Shown one piece after another: positions 27,489 through 36,348 of a stretch of DNA of 64,000 nucleotides. The stretch's first letter is position 1. Each line of letters opens with the position of its first letter. The notes below the pieces were generated by a model that was given only the letters and a program-made list of their open reading frames with translations, was not told where the DNA came from and searched no databases. This stretch comes from Gordonia soli NBRC 108243 (GTDB lineage Bacteria > Actinomycetota > Actinomycetes > Mycobacteriales > Mycobacteriaceae), in the NCBI RefSeq assembly GCF_000334455.1, contig NZ_BANX01000002.1:124001-188000 (forward strand). The letters run 5' to 3'. The position numbers and the translations under genes are program-made.

Positions 27489-29104
27489 CGATGCTCCTCC
27501 GATCGTCGGATCTGCCTGATGTGCCGTGGCTCCACCGATCTCCCGTGGCCGCCGCCGGTCGCTCGCGGCGCACCGGCGAGTACGGGGGTGGTCGCGTGGT
27601 GGGCCGATCCCGGTCGATCGGCACCCACGGTCGTCACCCGATACGGACCTGGGTCGAACACTCCGTTGCGTTCTCGGAACGAGACCGCGGTGCCCGGCCA
27701 CAACAGGGTCAGCCGACCACTGCGGGGATCGACATACCAACTGCCGCAACCGGTCATCCACACCGTGGATGCGCTGCGTTCGTCGATCTCCCTGGTGTAC
27801 TCCACCTCCGCCGACGCCGAGACCTCCAGCGAACTCTCGGCGTCGCGCGACAGGAAATCGACTGCGCCGAGCACGTAGTCGAGTTGGGTCTCGATCATGT
27901 AGATGGCCGAATTGTGGCCCAGCGCGGCATTCGGTCCGTCGAGCACGAACATGTTGGGGAACCCGCTGACCGAGGTCGACGCGTACGACACCATCCCGTC
28001 TGCCCAGTGGTCGGCGAGCAGCAGCCCGTCACATCCTCGGATCCGACCTGCGGCCGGCGGCCGACTGGCCTCGAATCCGGTTGCCATCACCAGGATGTCG
28101 AGATCGTAGGTGTTGCCGCTCTGCGCCCTTGCCTTGCTCTCGACCACGCTGTCGAGCGCGCTCGCCTCGAAGACGACGTCGGATCGCAGCAGCGTCGGAT
28201 AGAAGTCGTCACTGAGCAGGATGCGCTTGCAGCCGATCTCGTAGTCGGGGGTGAGGATCTCCCGCAGCCGCGCATCGGGCACCTGGGCCGCGAGATGTCC
28301 GAGCGCGCGGTCGCGGATCTCGTCGATCTCGGGGTGCAACCCCAGTCGTTGCCGAAAGGCCTTGTCCGCGTCCGTGAGCAGTCGCTCTCGCAAAGCCGAT
28401 GCTGCGGTGGGGTCCCGGAGCTCGTCACGCTCGTCCTCGGTGTAGACGCGGTCGTTGCGAGGTACGACGTAGGGAGCGGTCCGGCTGAACACCACCAGTT
28501 CCTCGGCGTCCGCGGCCAGGTGCGGGATCAGCTGGATCGCCGACGCCCCGGTGCCCACCACCCCGATCCGAGCTCCTGCCACGGCGACATCCGGACGCCA
28601 CTGCGCGGTGTGGACGATCTCGCCGGTGAAGGAGTCCAATCCCTCGACCTCGGGCATCCGCGGCTCCGACAAGCGGCCGACCGCCATCACGAAGACACGT
28701 GCCCGGACGAGCCCGGTGCCGGTGACGAGGTACCACCGGCCGGTGTCGGCGTCCCAGTGCGCATCGAGCAGCTCGCACCGCAGCCGAATGTGCGGGTTCA
28801 GGCCTTCGTCATCGACGGTGCGCTGGAGATAGTCCCGGATGTCGGCGCCGCTGGGGAACACCGACCCCCAGTCACCGGCGGGCCGGAACGAGAACGAGTA
28901 GAGATGGGCCGGCACGTCGCAGGCGATGCCGGGATAGACGTTGTCACGCCAGGTCCCCCCGACCGCATCCGCGCGCTCGAGCAGGACGAACGATTCCCGT
29001 CCGCGGCGCGCCAGCTGAGTGGCCATGCCGATCCCGGCGAAACCGGCACCGACGATGGCGACATCGACGTCCTGGGCGTCGGGAGCGTCGGCGCGCGAGC
29101 TCAC
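27485..29104 (-). CDS. Baeyer-Villiger-type flavin monooxygenase
   Basis: FAD/NADPH-dependent class B monooxygenase, 539 aa. It has the FAD Rossmann motif [14 protein letters not shown] (GxGxxG at 19-24), [19 protein letters not shown], the class B fingerprint [11 protein letters not shown] (159-169, fitting FxGxxxHxxxW) and the NADPH motif [13 protein letters not shown]. The C-terminal 40 residues are extra and low-complexity. It is embedded between CofH-like and CofG genes with GTGA and ATGA overlaps at its ends, so it is expressed with them. A substrate related to deazaflavin is inference; ketone or amine substrates are equally possible. Confidence 0.9.
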   Translation of the reverse strand: MSSRADAPDAQDVDVAIVGAGFAGIGMATQLARRGRESFVLLERADAVGGTWRDNVYPGIACDVPAHLYSFSFRPAGDWGSVFPSGADIRDYLQRTVDDEGLNPHIRLRCELLDAHWDADTGRWYLVTGTGLVRARVFVMAVGRLSEPRMPEVEGLDSFTGEIVHTAQWRPDVAVAGARIGVVGTGASAIQLIPHLAADAEELVVFSRTAPYVVPRNDRVYTEDERDELRDPTAASALRERLLTDADKAFRQRLGLHPEIDEIRDRALGHLAAQVPDARLREILTPDYEIGCKRILLSDDFYPTLLRSDVVFEASALDSVVESKARAQSGNTYDLDILVMATGFEASRPPAAGRIRGCDGLLLADHWADGMVSYASTSVSGFPNMFVLDGPNAALGHNSAIYMIETQLDYVLGAVDFLSRDAESSLEVSASAEVEYTREIDERSASTVWMTGCGSWYVDPRSGRLTLLWPGTAVSFRERNGVFDPGPYRVTTVGADRPGSAHHATTPVLAGAPRATGGGHGRSVEPRHIRQIRRSEEHR

Positions 29105-30222
29105 GCGCGGACCCGCGGCAACGGCAGGGTTCGATCGGCCGGAGGCGCGGTGTAGGCCGTGGTGCGCTGACGCGGTGTGCGGCCCGCACGATCGGCGATG
29201 GCGCCCACCTCGTCGAGATCGAGTTCACGGCCGGCCTCCTGACCGGCATCGGGACGGAGGAGGCCGTCGAGCAGCAGTCCACCGAGGTCGTCGGCCCCAC
29301 CGCGCAGGAGCATGTCGACCGTGTCGGGTTCGACCTTGGTCCACGCGACCTGCAGGTGATCGAAGGCGCCGACCGTCATGAGTCGGGCCACGGCGTGTAC
29401 CGCACGGGTCTCCCGGCGCGAGACCGTCGCTCCAGCGATCCCCGCGACCGGCGGCGGTGCGTTCTGCGGCAGCAGCGGCATCACGATCAACTCACTGAAC
29501 CCTTTTGTGCTGCGCTGGATCTCGACCAACCGACGGAGGTGTCGGACCTGGTGTACCGGCGTTTCCACATGGCCGTACAACAGCGTGGCGGTCGAGAATA
29601 GTCCCGACCGGTGGGCGGTGGTGATCACCTCGACCCAGTCGTCCACCGGTGGCGCCATCCCACCGGACAGCGCCGAGCGCACCTCGTCGTCGAGGACCTG
29701 GGCGGCCGTGCCCGGGACCGAACCGAGCCCCGCGTCGCGCGCTTCGGTCAGGAAGTCGGCGACGGTGATGCCGCGGCGTGCGGCGGCATCGACGATCTCG
29801 GGCGGCCGGAAGGCGTGCAGGTGCAGGCCGGGGGCGGCGCCGTGGATGCGTCGGATGAGGTCGAGGTAGCCGTCGGCATCGGCCTCGACGGGTAGCGGAC
29901 CCTGGATGCAGATCTCGGTCGCACCGAGATGCCAGGCCTCACGCGCGAGGTCCTCGACCGTCGGAGACGTCGCATCGACCACCGACGCGGTCTCCATGTT
30001 GCGATTGACGACGAAGGTCAACGCCTCGGGATCCGACACCGACCGGCGACGCGCTGCATCGGCGAGGGCTGCGAGTTCCTCGAGTTCGTCGCCGTCGGCG
30101 CCCAGCAGCGCGACCCATTCGTCGTCGGTGAGAGCCGAGGGGTCGACAGCAACGCGGCGCAGGGCCGCCCGAACGTCTGCGACCGGGGCGAGGTCGTCCC
30201 GGGCCCACTCCCGCAGGACCAT
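29101..30222 (-). CDS. CofH-like protein lacking the radical-SAM cluster
   Basis: 373-aa homologue of the CofH half of FbiC. Family segments are well kept: VVNRNM (72-77), ATEICIQGP (101-109), LHLHAFRPPEIVDAA, SVPGTAAQVLDDEVRSAL, LLYGHVETPVHQVRHLR, HAVARLM, DDLGGLLLD and RQRTTAYT. The stretch between NRN and MQGG that normally carries CxxxCxxC is about 19 residues shorter here and reads ETASVVDATSPTVEDLA. Only one cysteine (C105) exists in the whole protein. It therefore cannot bind the [4Fe-4S] cluster needed for CofH chemistry. Codon use looks ordinary and the frame is clean, so it is not an obvious pseudogene. ATG 30222 is preceded by GTGAGGGG. Confidence 0.85.
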   Translation of the reverse strand: MVLREWARDDLAPVADVRAALRRVAVDPSALTDDEWVALLGADGDELEELAALADAARRRSVSDPEALTFVVNRNMETASVVDATSPTVEDLAREAWHLGATEICIQGPLPVEADADGYLDLIRRIHGAAPGLHLHAFRPPEIVDAAARRGITVADFLTEARDAGLGSVPGTAAQVLDDEVRSALSGGMAPPVDDWVEVITTAHRSGLFSTATLLYGHVETPVHQVRHLRRLVEIQRSTKGFSELIVMPLLPQNAPPPVAGIAGATVSRRETRAVHAVARLMTVGAFDHLQVAWTKVEPDTVDMLLRGGADDLGGLLLDGLLRPDAGQEAGRELDLDEVGAIADRAGRTPRQRTTAYTAPPADRTLPLPRVRA

Positions 30223-30340
30223 CCCCTCACTCTAATCACCGACTCGACAGATCCTCGTCCGGCCCGGTGGGACACATGCTGACCTGCTCGGATTCTCTCG
30301 CAGGATGAATCGTCGAGTCGCGCGGTGGCCAGGTCCTCCG

Positions 30341-30724
30341 TCAGGCGGGGCGGTCGCGCCGCGGACTCGGCAACCGTCCCGACCACGACAGCGCCACCGG
30401 TACCCCGACACCGATCACCAAGAGCAGGACCGTCGGCAGGAAAGTGGTGCCCTGCGGGACGAGTGCCAGGTCGCCGCCTGGTCCCGGCATCGCACCGATG
30501 GTCAGGGCGAGCAACCACGCCACGAGTGGGGCGTACCGCAGTCCGGAGTCGGTGAACCCGGCCGCCAGCCACAGCAGCGAGGCGTTGAGCACTCCGGCGA
30601 CGACGGCTGCGACCGGCCACGCGACGCCGCCGAACCGCTGGTATACGAAGGCCACCGACAGGATGCCGATGACGAGGCCGTCGACGGTCAACACCGCGAG
30701 GAGGATCTTGTCGACGAGACGCAT
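30341..30724 (-). CDS. four-span membrane protein (Rv1171 type)
   Basis: 127-aa membrane protein of unknown function, with four hydrophobic segments between residues 5 and 115 (for example ILLAVLTVDGLVIGILSVAF and FLPTVLLLVIGVGVPVALSW). It is downstream of mshB with a one-base TGATG overlap, the same order as Rv1170-Rv1171. The tail is basic (RRDRPA). Confidence 0.8.
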   Translation of the reverse strand: MRLVDKILLAVLTVDGLVIGILSVAFVYQRFGGVAWPVAAVVAGVLNASLLWLAAGFTDSGLRYAPLVAWLLALTIGAMPGPGGDLALVPQGTTFLPTVLLLVIGVGVPVALSWSGRLPSPRRDRPA

Positions 30725-31617
30725 CAGACGACCCCCGCGAACAGGTCGGTCTCCCGACTGCCGTCGGCAGGGCGGGTGCCGCCGACCAGGATGAAGTGTT
30801 CGTGGTCGGTGATCGGTTGCAGGATGTCGTTGGACAGGGCGAACTCGGTCCCCGAGGGAGCGACCGTCACCTGGGTGGCATGCGCCCGCAGCGCCTCGAC
30901 CTTGCGCTCGTACACCTCGCGGATGTCGATCTCGGTGGTGATCTCGTCGTCGCGATAGCTCGGCAGGTCGTCGGGGGCGGGGAACCGCCACCCGGCGGGC
31001 ACGCGATCGGCGGCTGCGGCAAGTCCCGCCCGCAGAGCCGACTGCTCGGTGACCGAGTGATAGAGCTTAATCGCCCGGCCGAGCCGGGCCTCGGCGATCG
31101 GCACGGCTTTCTCGGCGACCTCGTGGACCATCTTGTGATCGGGGTGCCCGTAGGTGCCCGCGGCGTCGTAACCGATGACGACTTGCGGTGCGATCTCGGC
31201 CAGGATCGACACGAGTGCGTCGACGGGATCGGCCTCCGGCGCGTTGACCAGCGCCCGGGGATGGTCGGCGGCGGGCGATCCGGCCATACCCGAGTCGCGC
31301 CATCGTCCGGCGCCACCGAGGAACCGCGGTCGCAACGGCAGGCGGTCGGGCGGCGACAGTGCGGCCAAGGCGCGGGTGAGTTCGAGAATCCGATACCCGC
31401 CGAGCTGATCCGCGCCACCGTCGGCGATCAGCTGTGCCCACTCATCGCCGATGACCTCGCCCTCTTCACCCAGCGTGAAGGTGACGACGACCACCTCGGT
31501 ACCGGCCGCGAGCTCGGCCGCGATGACTCCCCCGGTCATGATCGACTCGTCGTCGGGGTGCGCGTGCAGCAGCACCAGACGCCGTGTCCCAGAACCGCTC
31601 CCGGCCGATGCGCTCAC
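30724..31617 (-). CDS. mshB: N-acetyl-GlcN-Ins deacetylase (mycothiol biosynthesis)
   Basis: Zn-dependent LmbE-family deacetylase, 297 aa, that removes acetyl from GlcNAc-Ins in mycothiol synthesis. Zinc ligands: HAHPDDE near residue 17 (H and D) and TYGHPDHKMVHEV near 155 (H). LVLLHAHPDDESIMTGGVI is the family start. GTG 31617 is preferred; the longer frame runs into lpqW. It overlaps the lpqW stop by GTGA and the next membrane gene by one base. Confidence 0.95.
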   Translation of the reverse strand: MSASAGSGSGTRRLVLLHAHPDDESIMTGGVIAAELAAGTEVVVVTFTLGEEGEVIGDEWAQLIADGGADQLGGYRILELTRALAALSPPDRLPLRPRFLGGAGRWRDSGMAGSPAADHPRALVNAPEADPVDALVSILAEIAPQVVIGYDAAGTYGHPDHKMVHEVAEKAVPIAEARLGRAIKLYHSVTEQSALRAGLAAAADRVPAGWRFPAPDDLPSYRDDEITTEIDIREVYERKVEALRAHATQVTVAPSGTEFALSNDILQPITDHEHFILVGGTRPADGSRETDLFAGVV

Positions 31618-33563
31618 TCGAGTTCCCAGGACACGGCGTTGCCGAAGATCGCCACCTGGATGGGACCCGACAGCGGGACGTTGCGGACCTTCTGGGTGAC
31701 GCCGACGAGCATCGAGTCCTGGTAGATCGGCAGGTACACCGACTGGGCGCTGAACAGCGGCTCGGCCTCGGTGAGGGTGCCGGTGGGGTCGGATTCGGTG
31801 AGCGCTCGACGCGCGAGGTCGATCAGGGTCGGATCGCACAGACCGGAGATGTTGCTGGCGTACGAGTCGTCGTCACCGCTGCTCGGCTGCCCCGGCGCGG
31901 CGCTGGTGGGCGTCGGCGGTGTGCTGAACGAGGGTGCCGTTCCCGGCTTCGGACGGTCGCAGTCGACCTGCGAGGCCAGTGACGCGGCCGGCGGGACACC
32001 CAGCCCCGTCCAACCGACCACCAGGTCGACGCGGGAGTTGGTCAGCGCGACGCCGTACAGCTCGTTGTTGGGCAAAGCCACAACCGCGGCCTTGATGCCT
32101 GCGCCCCGGAGTTGGTCGGCGATGTTGGCTGCCGCCGAGGTCGACTTCTGGTCGCCGCTGATCGCGCCCACGCGGACCGTCAGATCCTTGCCGTCCTTGC
32201 GGAAGGGGGCGACCCCCGACGGGAGCGGCTTGATCTCGGTGCCGTCGACGGTGGTCGGCTGGCTCGCAGAACTGGGTGCGCCGGAACTGGGAGCCGACGA
32301 ACGCGGGGCGGATGAGCCGGCACCCGGATCGCGTGACGCCGACGGCTGCCCGCCGGATGCGGACGGCGTCTCGGCGGGTGCGTTCTCCTCGACCCGCTGG
32401 TATCCCGCCGACGAGAGCAGGTCGGCGACCTCACCCGGCCCGCGCCTGCGCCGGTCCACCGGGAAGTACCCGGGGTCGGTGGGTGCGAAGACGGGGTTGG
32501 CGAAGGGCGTGACGATGTCGTCACCCGCGGATGCGAACGAGACCAGCCCGGAGTCGATCAGCCCGAGTACCGCCTGCCGGACGGCGCGGTCGGACATCGT
32601 CGACGTACGGGTGTTGGCACTGACGGCGAGGGCGCGCGAGGTGGGGCTCCGCTGGGTCTCGGTGCCCGGCACCGCACCCAGCTCGGCGGCGATGGCAGGT
32701 CCACTGCCCAGCGCGGCGATGGACGAGTCGCCGGAACGGATCGACTCGACCATCTGCGGCGCCGTACCTGCTCGTCGGAGGACCACCTGATCGAGATCGG
32801 GTGGCTTCATCCAGTACCGGTCGTTGCGGACCAGACGGACCTCGTCGCGGGTCGGGTCGATGCCGACGACCGCGTAGGGTCCGGCCGACACCGGCTTGCC
32901 GCTGTCCATACCGGTCTGGAACCCGGCGGGCGCGCCACGCAGCACGTGGCTGGGCAGCAGACCGGTGAACAGTTCACGCCACGCCGGATACGGCGACGCG
33001 AAACGCACCTCGACGGTCTTGCCGCCACCGCTGGACTGCACGCCGTCGATGAGTCTGTACCCGGCGGGCGCCACCACGTTCGGCTGTCGCGACATCTGCT
33101 GCCAGAGATAGACGAAGTCGTCGCCGGTGACCGGGAGCCCGTCGGACCACTGCGCGTCGTTGTGGATCCGATAGGTGACCGTGAACGGGCTCTGTGAGGT
33201 CACCTCCGCCGAGGTCAGCAGTGCGTCCTGCTTGCGCCACTGCACACCGGTCGGTGTCGCGATCGGATCGAAGGCGCTGGGCAGCGTCATCGCTGCGATG
33301 GCGGTGGTGACCGGACTCTGATCGGCGGCGATGTGCGGGTTGAACCCGCTGCCGATCGAGTTGGTGGCCACGTAGACCGTCTTCTCGGTCGGATACTCGG
33401 TCGGGGTCGCGGGCGGCGCCGACTCCTGCACTGGCGGAGGCGGATCCGACATGCAGCCGGCCAGCACGAGCAGCGCGACCGTGCACACGACCGGCAGGAG
33501 ACCACGTCGGCTCGTCGAGGCTGCCCTCGACATCGAGCGCCTACGACTCACCGACACCCCCAT
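31614..33563 (-). CDS. lpqW: LpqW-type lipoprotein, ABC solute-binding fold
   Basis: About 649 aa. In mycobacteria LpqW controls the branch between phosphatidylinositol mannosides and LM/LAM and lacks a cognate ABC transporter. The signal peptide ends in lipobox LVLAGC, lipidated Cys near residue 37. It is followed by a family-5 solute-binding fold (YVATNSIGSGFNPHIAADQS at its start; PFTVTYRIHNDAQWSDGLPV). A Ser/Ala/Pro-rich insert occupies about 370-420. ATG 33563 is the start by signal-peptide length; 33599 and 33533 are alternatives. It sits between typA and mshB as in M. tuberculosis. Confidence 0.87.
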   Translation of the reverse strand: MGVSVSRRRSMSRAASTSRRGLLPVVCTVALLVLAGCMSDPPPPVQESAPPATPTEYPTEKTVYVATNSIGSGFNPHIAADQSPVTTAIAAMTLPSAFDPIATPTGVQWRKQDALLTSAEVTSQSPFTVTYRIHNDAQWSDGLPVTGDDFVYLWQQMSRQPNVVAPAGYRLIDGVQSSGGGKTVEVRFASPYPAWRELFTGLLPSHVLRGAPAGFQTGMDSGKPVSAGPYAVVGIDPTRDEVRLVRNDRYWMKPPDLDQVVLRRAGTAPQMVESIRSGDSSIAALGSGPAIAAELGAVPGTETQRSPTSRALAVSANTRTSTMSDRAVRQAVLGLIDSGLVSFASAGDDIVTPFANPVFAPTDPGYFPVDRRRRGPGEVADLLSSAGYQRVEENAPAETPSASGGQPSASRDPGAGSSAPRSSAPSSGAPSSASQPTTVDGTEIKPLPSGVAPFRKDGKDLTVRVGAISGDQKSTSAAANIADQLRGAGIKAAVVALPNNELYGVALTNSRVDLVVGWTGLGVPPAASLASQVDCDRPKPGTAPSFSTPPTPTSAAPGQPSSGDDDSYASNISGLCDPTLIDLARRALTESDPTGTLTEAEPLFSAQSVYLPIYQDSMLVGVTQKVRNVPLSGPIQVAIFGNAVSWELE

Positions 33564-33609
33564 CGCGTCGTCCGATCCAACGCCAGCGGCGTCAGGCATT
33601 GCTACCGAT

Positions 33610-35520
33610 CTACCCGACCGCCTGGTCGCGCGACTTGGCGCGCGAGCGCTCACGGGCGCGGGTCGATGCATCGAGATGCACCTTACGCACACGGACCACC
33701 TCGGGGGTGACCTCGACGCACTCGTCGCCGGAGCAGAACTCCATCGCACCTTCGAGGTCGAGCTGCATCGGCTTGGCCAGCGTCTCCATGACATCGGCCG
33801 AGGACTGACGCATGTTGGTCAGCTTCTTCTCGCGGGTCACGTTGATGTCGAGGTCCTCGGCACGCGGGTTGATGCCGACGACCATGCCCTCGTAGGTGTC
33901 GGCGCCGGGCTCCACGAAGAAGGTGCCGCGGTCGGCGAGCTGGATCATCGCGAACGGGGTGACCGTACCGGTCCGGTCGCTGACCAACGAGCCGGTGTGG
34001 CGGGCACGGATCTCACCCGCCCAGGAGTCGTACCCGTCGAACACGGCGTTGGCGATGCCGGTGCCGCGGGTCTCGGTGAGGAAGTCGGTGCGGAACCCGA
34101 TCAGGCCGCGCGAGGGCACGATGAACTCCATCCGGACCCAACCGGTGCCGTGGTTGTTCATCTGTTCCATGCGTCCCTTGCGGGCGGCCAACAGCTGCGT
34201 GACCGCGCCGAGGTACTCCTCGGGGACGTCGACGGTCAGATGCTCGAACGGCTCCTGGACCTTGCCGTCGACCTTGCGGGTGACCACCTGCGGCTTGCCG
34301 ACGGTCAGCTCGAAGCCCTCACGACGCATCTGCTCGACGAGGATGGCCAGCGCGAGCTCGCCTCGGCCCTGGACCTCCCAGGCGTCGGGGCGGCCGATGT
34401 CGAGGACACGGAGCGACACGTTGCCGATGAGTTCGGAGTCCAGGCGCGACTTCACCATGCGGGCGGTGAGCTTGTGCCCCGACACCCGGCCGGCCAGCGG
34501 CGAGCTGTTGGTGCCCACGGTGACCGAGATGGCCGGCTCGTCGACGGTGATACGCGGCAGCGGCACCGGGTTCTCGAGGTCGGCGAGGGTGTCGCCGATC
34601 ATGATCTCGGGCATACCCGCGACGGCCACGATGTCGCCGGCCTGCGCGGACTCGGCGGGTGCGCGGTCGACGCCGACGGTGGCGAGCAACTCGGTGATCT
34701 TGGCGCGCTCGACAGTCGGCTCACCGTCGACCTCACGGCACCACGAGATCTGCTGCCCCTTGCGGAGGGTGCCGTTGTGGATGCGGACCAGCGCCAGGCG
34801 GCCGAGGAAGGCGGAGGCGTCGAGGTTGGTGACGTGCGCCTGCAGCGGGGCCTCGGCGTCGCCCTTGGGTGCCGGGACGTGCTGGAGCAGGACGTCGAAG
34901 AAGGGGTCGAGGTTCTCGCCCGCGGGCACCTCGCCGTCGGCGGGCTGCTCGGTGCTGGCGATACCCGCGCGACCCGATGCGTAGAGGACCGGCAGGTCCA
35001 GCGCCAGCTCGGCGGCCTGTGCGGCCTCGTCGTCCAGATCGGAGGCGAGGTCGAGGAGCAGGTCCTGACTCTCGTCGACGACCTCCTGGATGCGGGCGTC
35101 GGGACGGTCGGTCTTGTTCACCACCAGGATCACCGGCAGCGACGCGGCCAGCGCCTTGCGGAGCACGAAGCGCGTCTGGGGCAGCGGCCCCTCCGACGCG
35201 TCGACCAGCAGCACCACGCCGTCGACCATCGACAGGCCGCGCTCGACCTCACCGCCGAAGTCGGCGTGACCGGGGGTGTCGATGACGTTGATGATCACCT
35301 CGGTGCCGTCCGGCTGACGCCGGTGCACCGCGGTGTTCTTCGCGAGGATGGTGATGCCCTTCTCGCGCTCGAGGTCACCGGAGTCCATCACGCGGTCGAC
35401 GAGCTCGGCGCGCTCGCCGAACACACCGGACTGACGCAGCATGGCGTCGACCAGGGTGGTCTTGCCATGGTCGACGTGCGCCACGATGGCGACGTTGCGG
35501 AATTCGGGGGCAGCGCTCAC
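33610..35520 (-). CDS. typA: translational GTPase TypA/BipA
   Basis: 636-aa ribosome-associated GTPase used in stress and 50S maturation. G1 AHVDHGKTTL, G3 DTPGHADFGGEVERG and G4 VNKTD are present, followed by EF-Tu-like domain 2, an EF-G C-domain and the TypA C-terminal domain (NNHGTGWVRMEFIVPSRGLI, LTNMRQSSADVMETLAKP). The start is GTG 35520 (VSAAPEFRNVAIVAH). Upstream gene lpqW lies downstream in the same direction. Confidence 0.97.
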   Translation of the reverse strand: MSAAPEFRNVAIVAHVDHGKTTLVDAMLRQSGVFGERAELVDRVMDSGDLEREKGITILAKNTAVHRRQPDGTEVIINVIDTPGHADFGGEVERGLSMVDGVVLLVDASEGPLPQTRFVLRKALAASLPVILVVNKTDRPDARIQEVVDESQDLLLDLASDLDDEAAQAAELALDLPVLYASGRAGIASTEQPADGEVPAGENLDPFFDVLLQHVPAPKGDAEAPLQAHVTNLDASAFLGRLALVRIHNGTLRKGQQISWCREVDGEPTVERAKITELLATVGVDRAPAESAQAGDIVAVAGMPEIMIGDTLADLENPVPLPRITVDEPAISVTVGTNSSPLAGRVSGHKLTARMVKSRLDSELIGNVSLRVLDIGRPDAWEVQGRGELALAILVEQMRREGFELTVGKPQVVTRKVDGKVQEPFEHLTVDVPEEYLGAVTQLLAARKGRMEQMNNHGTGWVRMEFIVPSRGLIGFRTDFLTETRGTGIANAVFDGYDSWAGEIRARHTGSLVSDRTGTVTPFAMIQLADRGTFFVEPGADTYEGMVVGINPRAEDLDINVTREKKLTNMRQSSADVMETLAKPMQLDLEGAMEFCSGDECVEVTPEVVRVRKVHLDASTRARERSRAKSRDQAVG

Positions 35521-35703
35521 TGAGATCTACTTTCCTGCGGAGGTGGTCGGTGAGTGGACACGTCGGCATGGACGTGTCGGTGGTCGGCGGGCCGCGCCAG
35601 GCGTGCACCGACGGTCGGTCAACCCTCATAGGGTATCGGTAGGTGCGCTGAGAGCGGAATCACGCCGTGTGGAGGCCGTCGGCGGGCCTGCTAATCTGCG
35701 CCC

Positions 35704-35880
35704 ATGGGCAAGGTGAAACCGGAGAAGGTCGGCGGACTGAAGCCCAAGAAGAAATGTTGTCGGAGTTCGACGCGCTGCGTCCGATGCCCGGTCGTCGTCC
35801 ACCGGATGCGCAAGCTCGACACCTCGGACATGTCGAAGAAGCAGCTGACCAAAGCGCTGAAGAAGGCCCGCGCGGCCTGA
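35704..35880 (+). CDS. 58-aa basic cysteine-rich protein
   Basis: A 58-residue protein conserved in shape across actinobacteria, not covered by usual size cut-offs. It has a Lys-rich N-terminus (GKVKPEKVGGLKPKKK), a putative zinc knuckle CC-x5-C-x2-C (KCCRSSTRCVRCPVVVHR) and a Lys-rich C-terminus (SKKQLTKALKKARAA). Composition suggests nucleic-acid or ribosome binding. The gene runs divergently from typA. Confidence 0.82.
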   Translation: MGKVKPEKVGGLKPKKKCCRSSTRCVRCPVVVHRMRKLDTSDMSKKQLTKALKKARAA

Positions 35881-35887
35881 TCGTCAT

Positions 35888-35904
35888 GCCGACCGGCGGT
35901 CGGC
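35888..35904. terminator. short hairpin between convergent genes
   Basis: GCCGACC / GGTCGGC (7-bp stem) with a GGC loop in the 42-bp gap between the 58-aa gene and mutT2. It could act for either direction. Short stem, so tentative. Confidence 0.4.
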
Positions 35905-35922
35905 CGGCCGGGACGATCTCCG

Positions 35923-36348
35923 TCAGGCCCTTCGGGCCAGTTCCTCGATCAGGTCGGACACCCAGACGGCGTCGGCCGGGACGAGTTCTCCCTCGGACGC
36001 CATCGCCGACAGCCCGGCACCGTCCACCCAGCGGACCGCGCTGTGCTCGGTCGGCGTCGCGGTCCCCGACACCACGCGGGCGGTCAACGCGATGAGGACC
36101 AGGTCGGCGCGCAACGCGACCTCCGGGCCGATCCGTCCACCCACCTCCACGTCGATGCCCAGTTCCTCGGCCAGTTCCCGACGCAGGGCTCGCTCCGGGG
36201 TCTCCCCGACCTCGACCTTGCCGCCCGGCAGCTCCCACAACCCGGCGACCTCGGCAGGGTATCGACGCCGCGCGAGGAGCAGTGATCGGTTCTCGAGGTC
36301 GATGATCGCCCCGGCGACGACGAGTCGGACCGGGCCGGCGGCGCTCAT
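35923..36348 (-). CDS. mutT2: MutT2-type NUDIX hydrolase
   Basis: 141-aa NUDIX protein. The box PGGKVEVGETPERALRRELA with EELGI following (42-64) fits Gx5Ex7REUxEExGU. The opening RLVVAGAIIDLENRSLLLAR and the helical C-terminus match MutT2 (Rv1160, also 141 aa). That enzyme hydrolyses dCTP, 5-methyl-dCTP and weakly 8-oxo-dGTP. ATG 36348 overlaps the ABC ATPase stop (ATGA), which links it to the transporter operon though the functions look unrelated. Confidence 0.9.
   Translation of the reverse strand: MSAAGPVRLVVAGAIIDLENRSLLLARRRYPAEVAGLWELPGGKVEVGETPERALRRELAEELGIDVEVGGRIGPEVALRADLVLIALTARVVSGTATPTEHSAVRWVDGAGLSAMASEGELVPADAVWVSDLIEELARRA

Noticed and set aside
29101..30222. CofH-like gene as a simple pseudogene
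   Set aside because: The frame is intact over 373 codons, downstream motifs are preserved and both junctions are translationally coupled. Loss of function of the cluster is clear, but decay of the gene is not.
33451..35523. 690-codon plus-strand frame antisense to typA
   Set aside because: Shadow frame; TypA is complete and highly conserved on the other strand.
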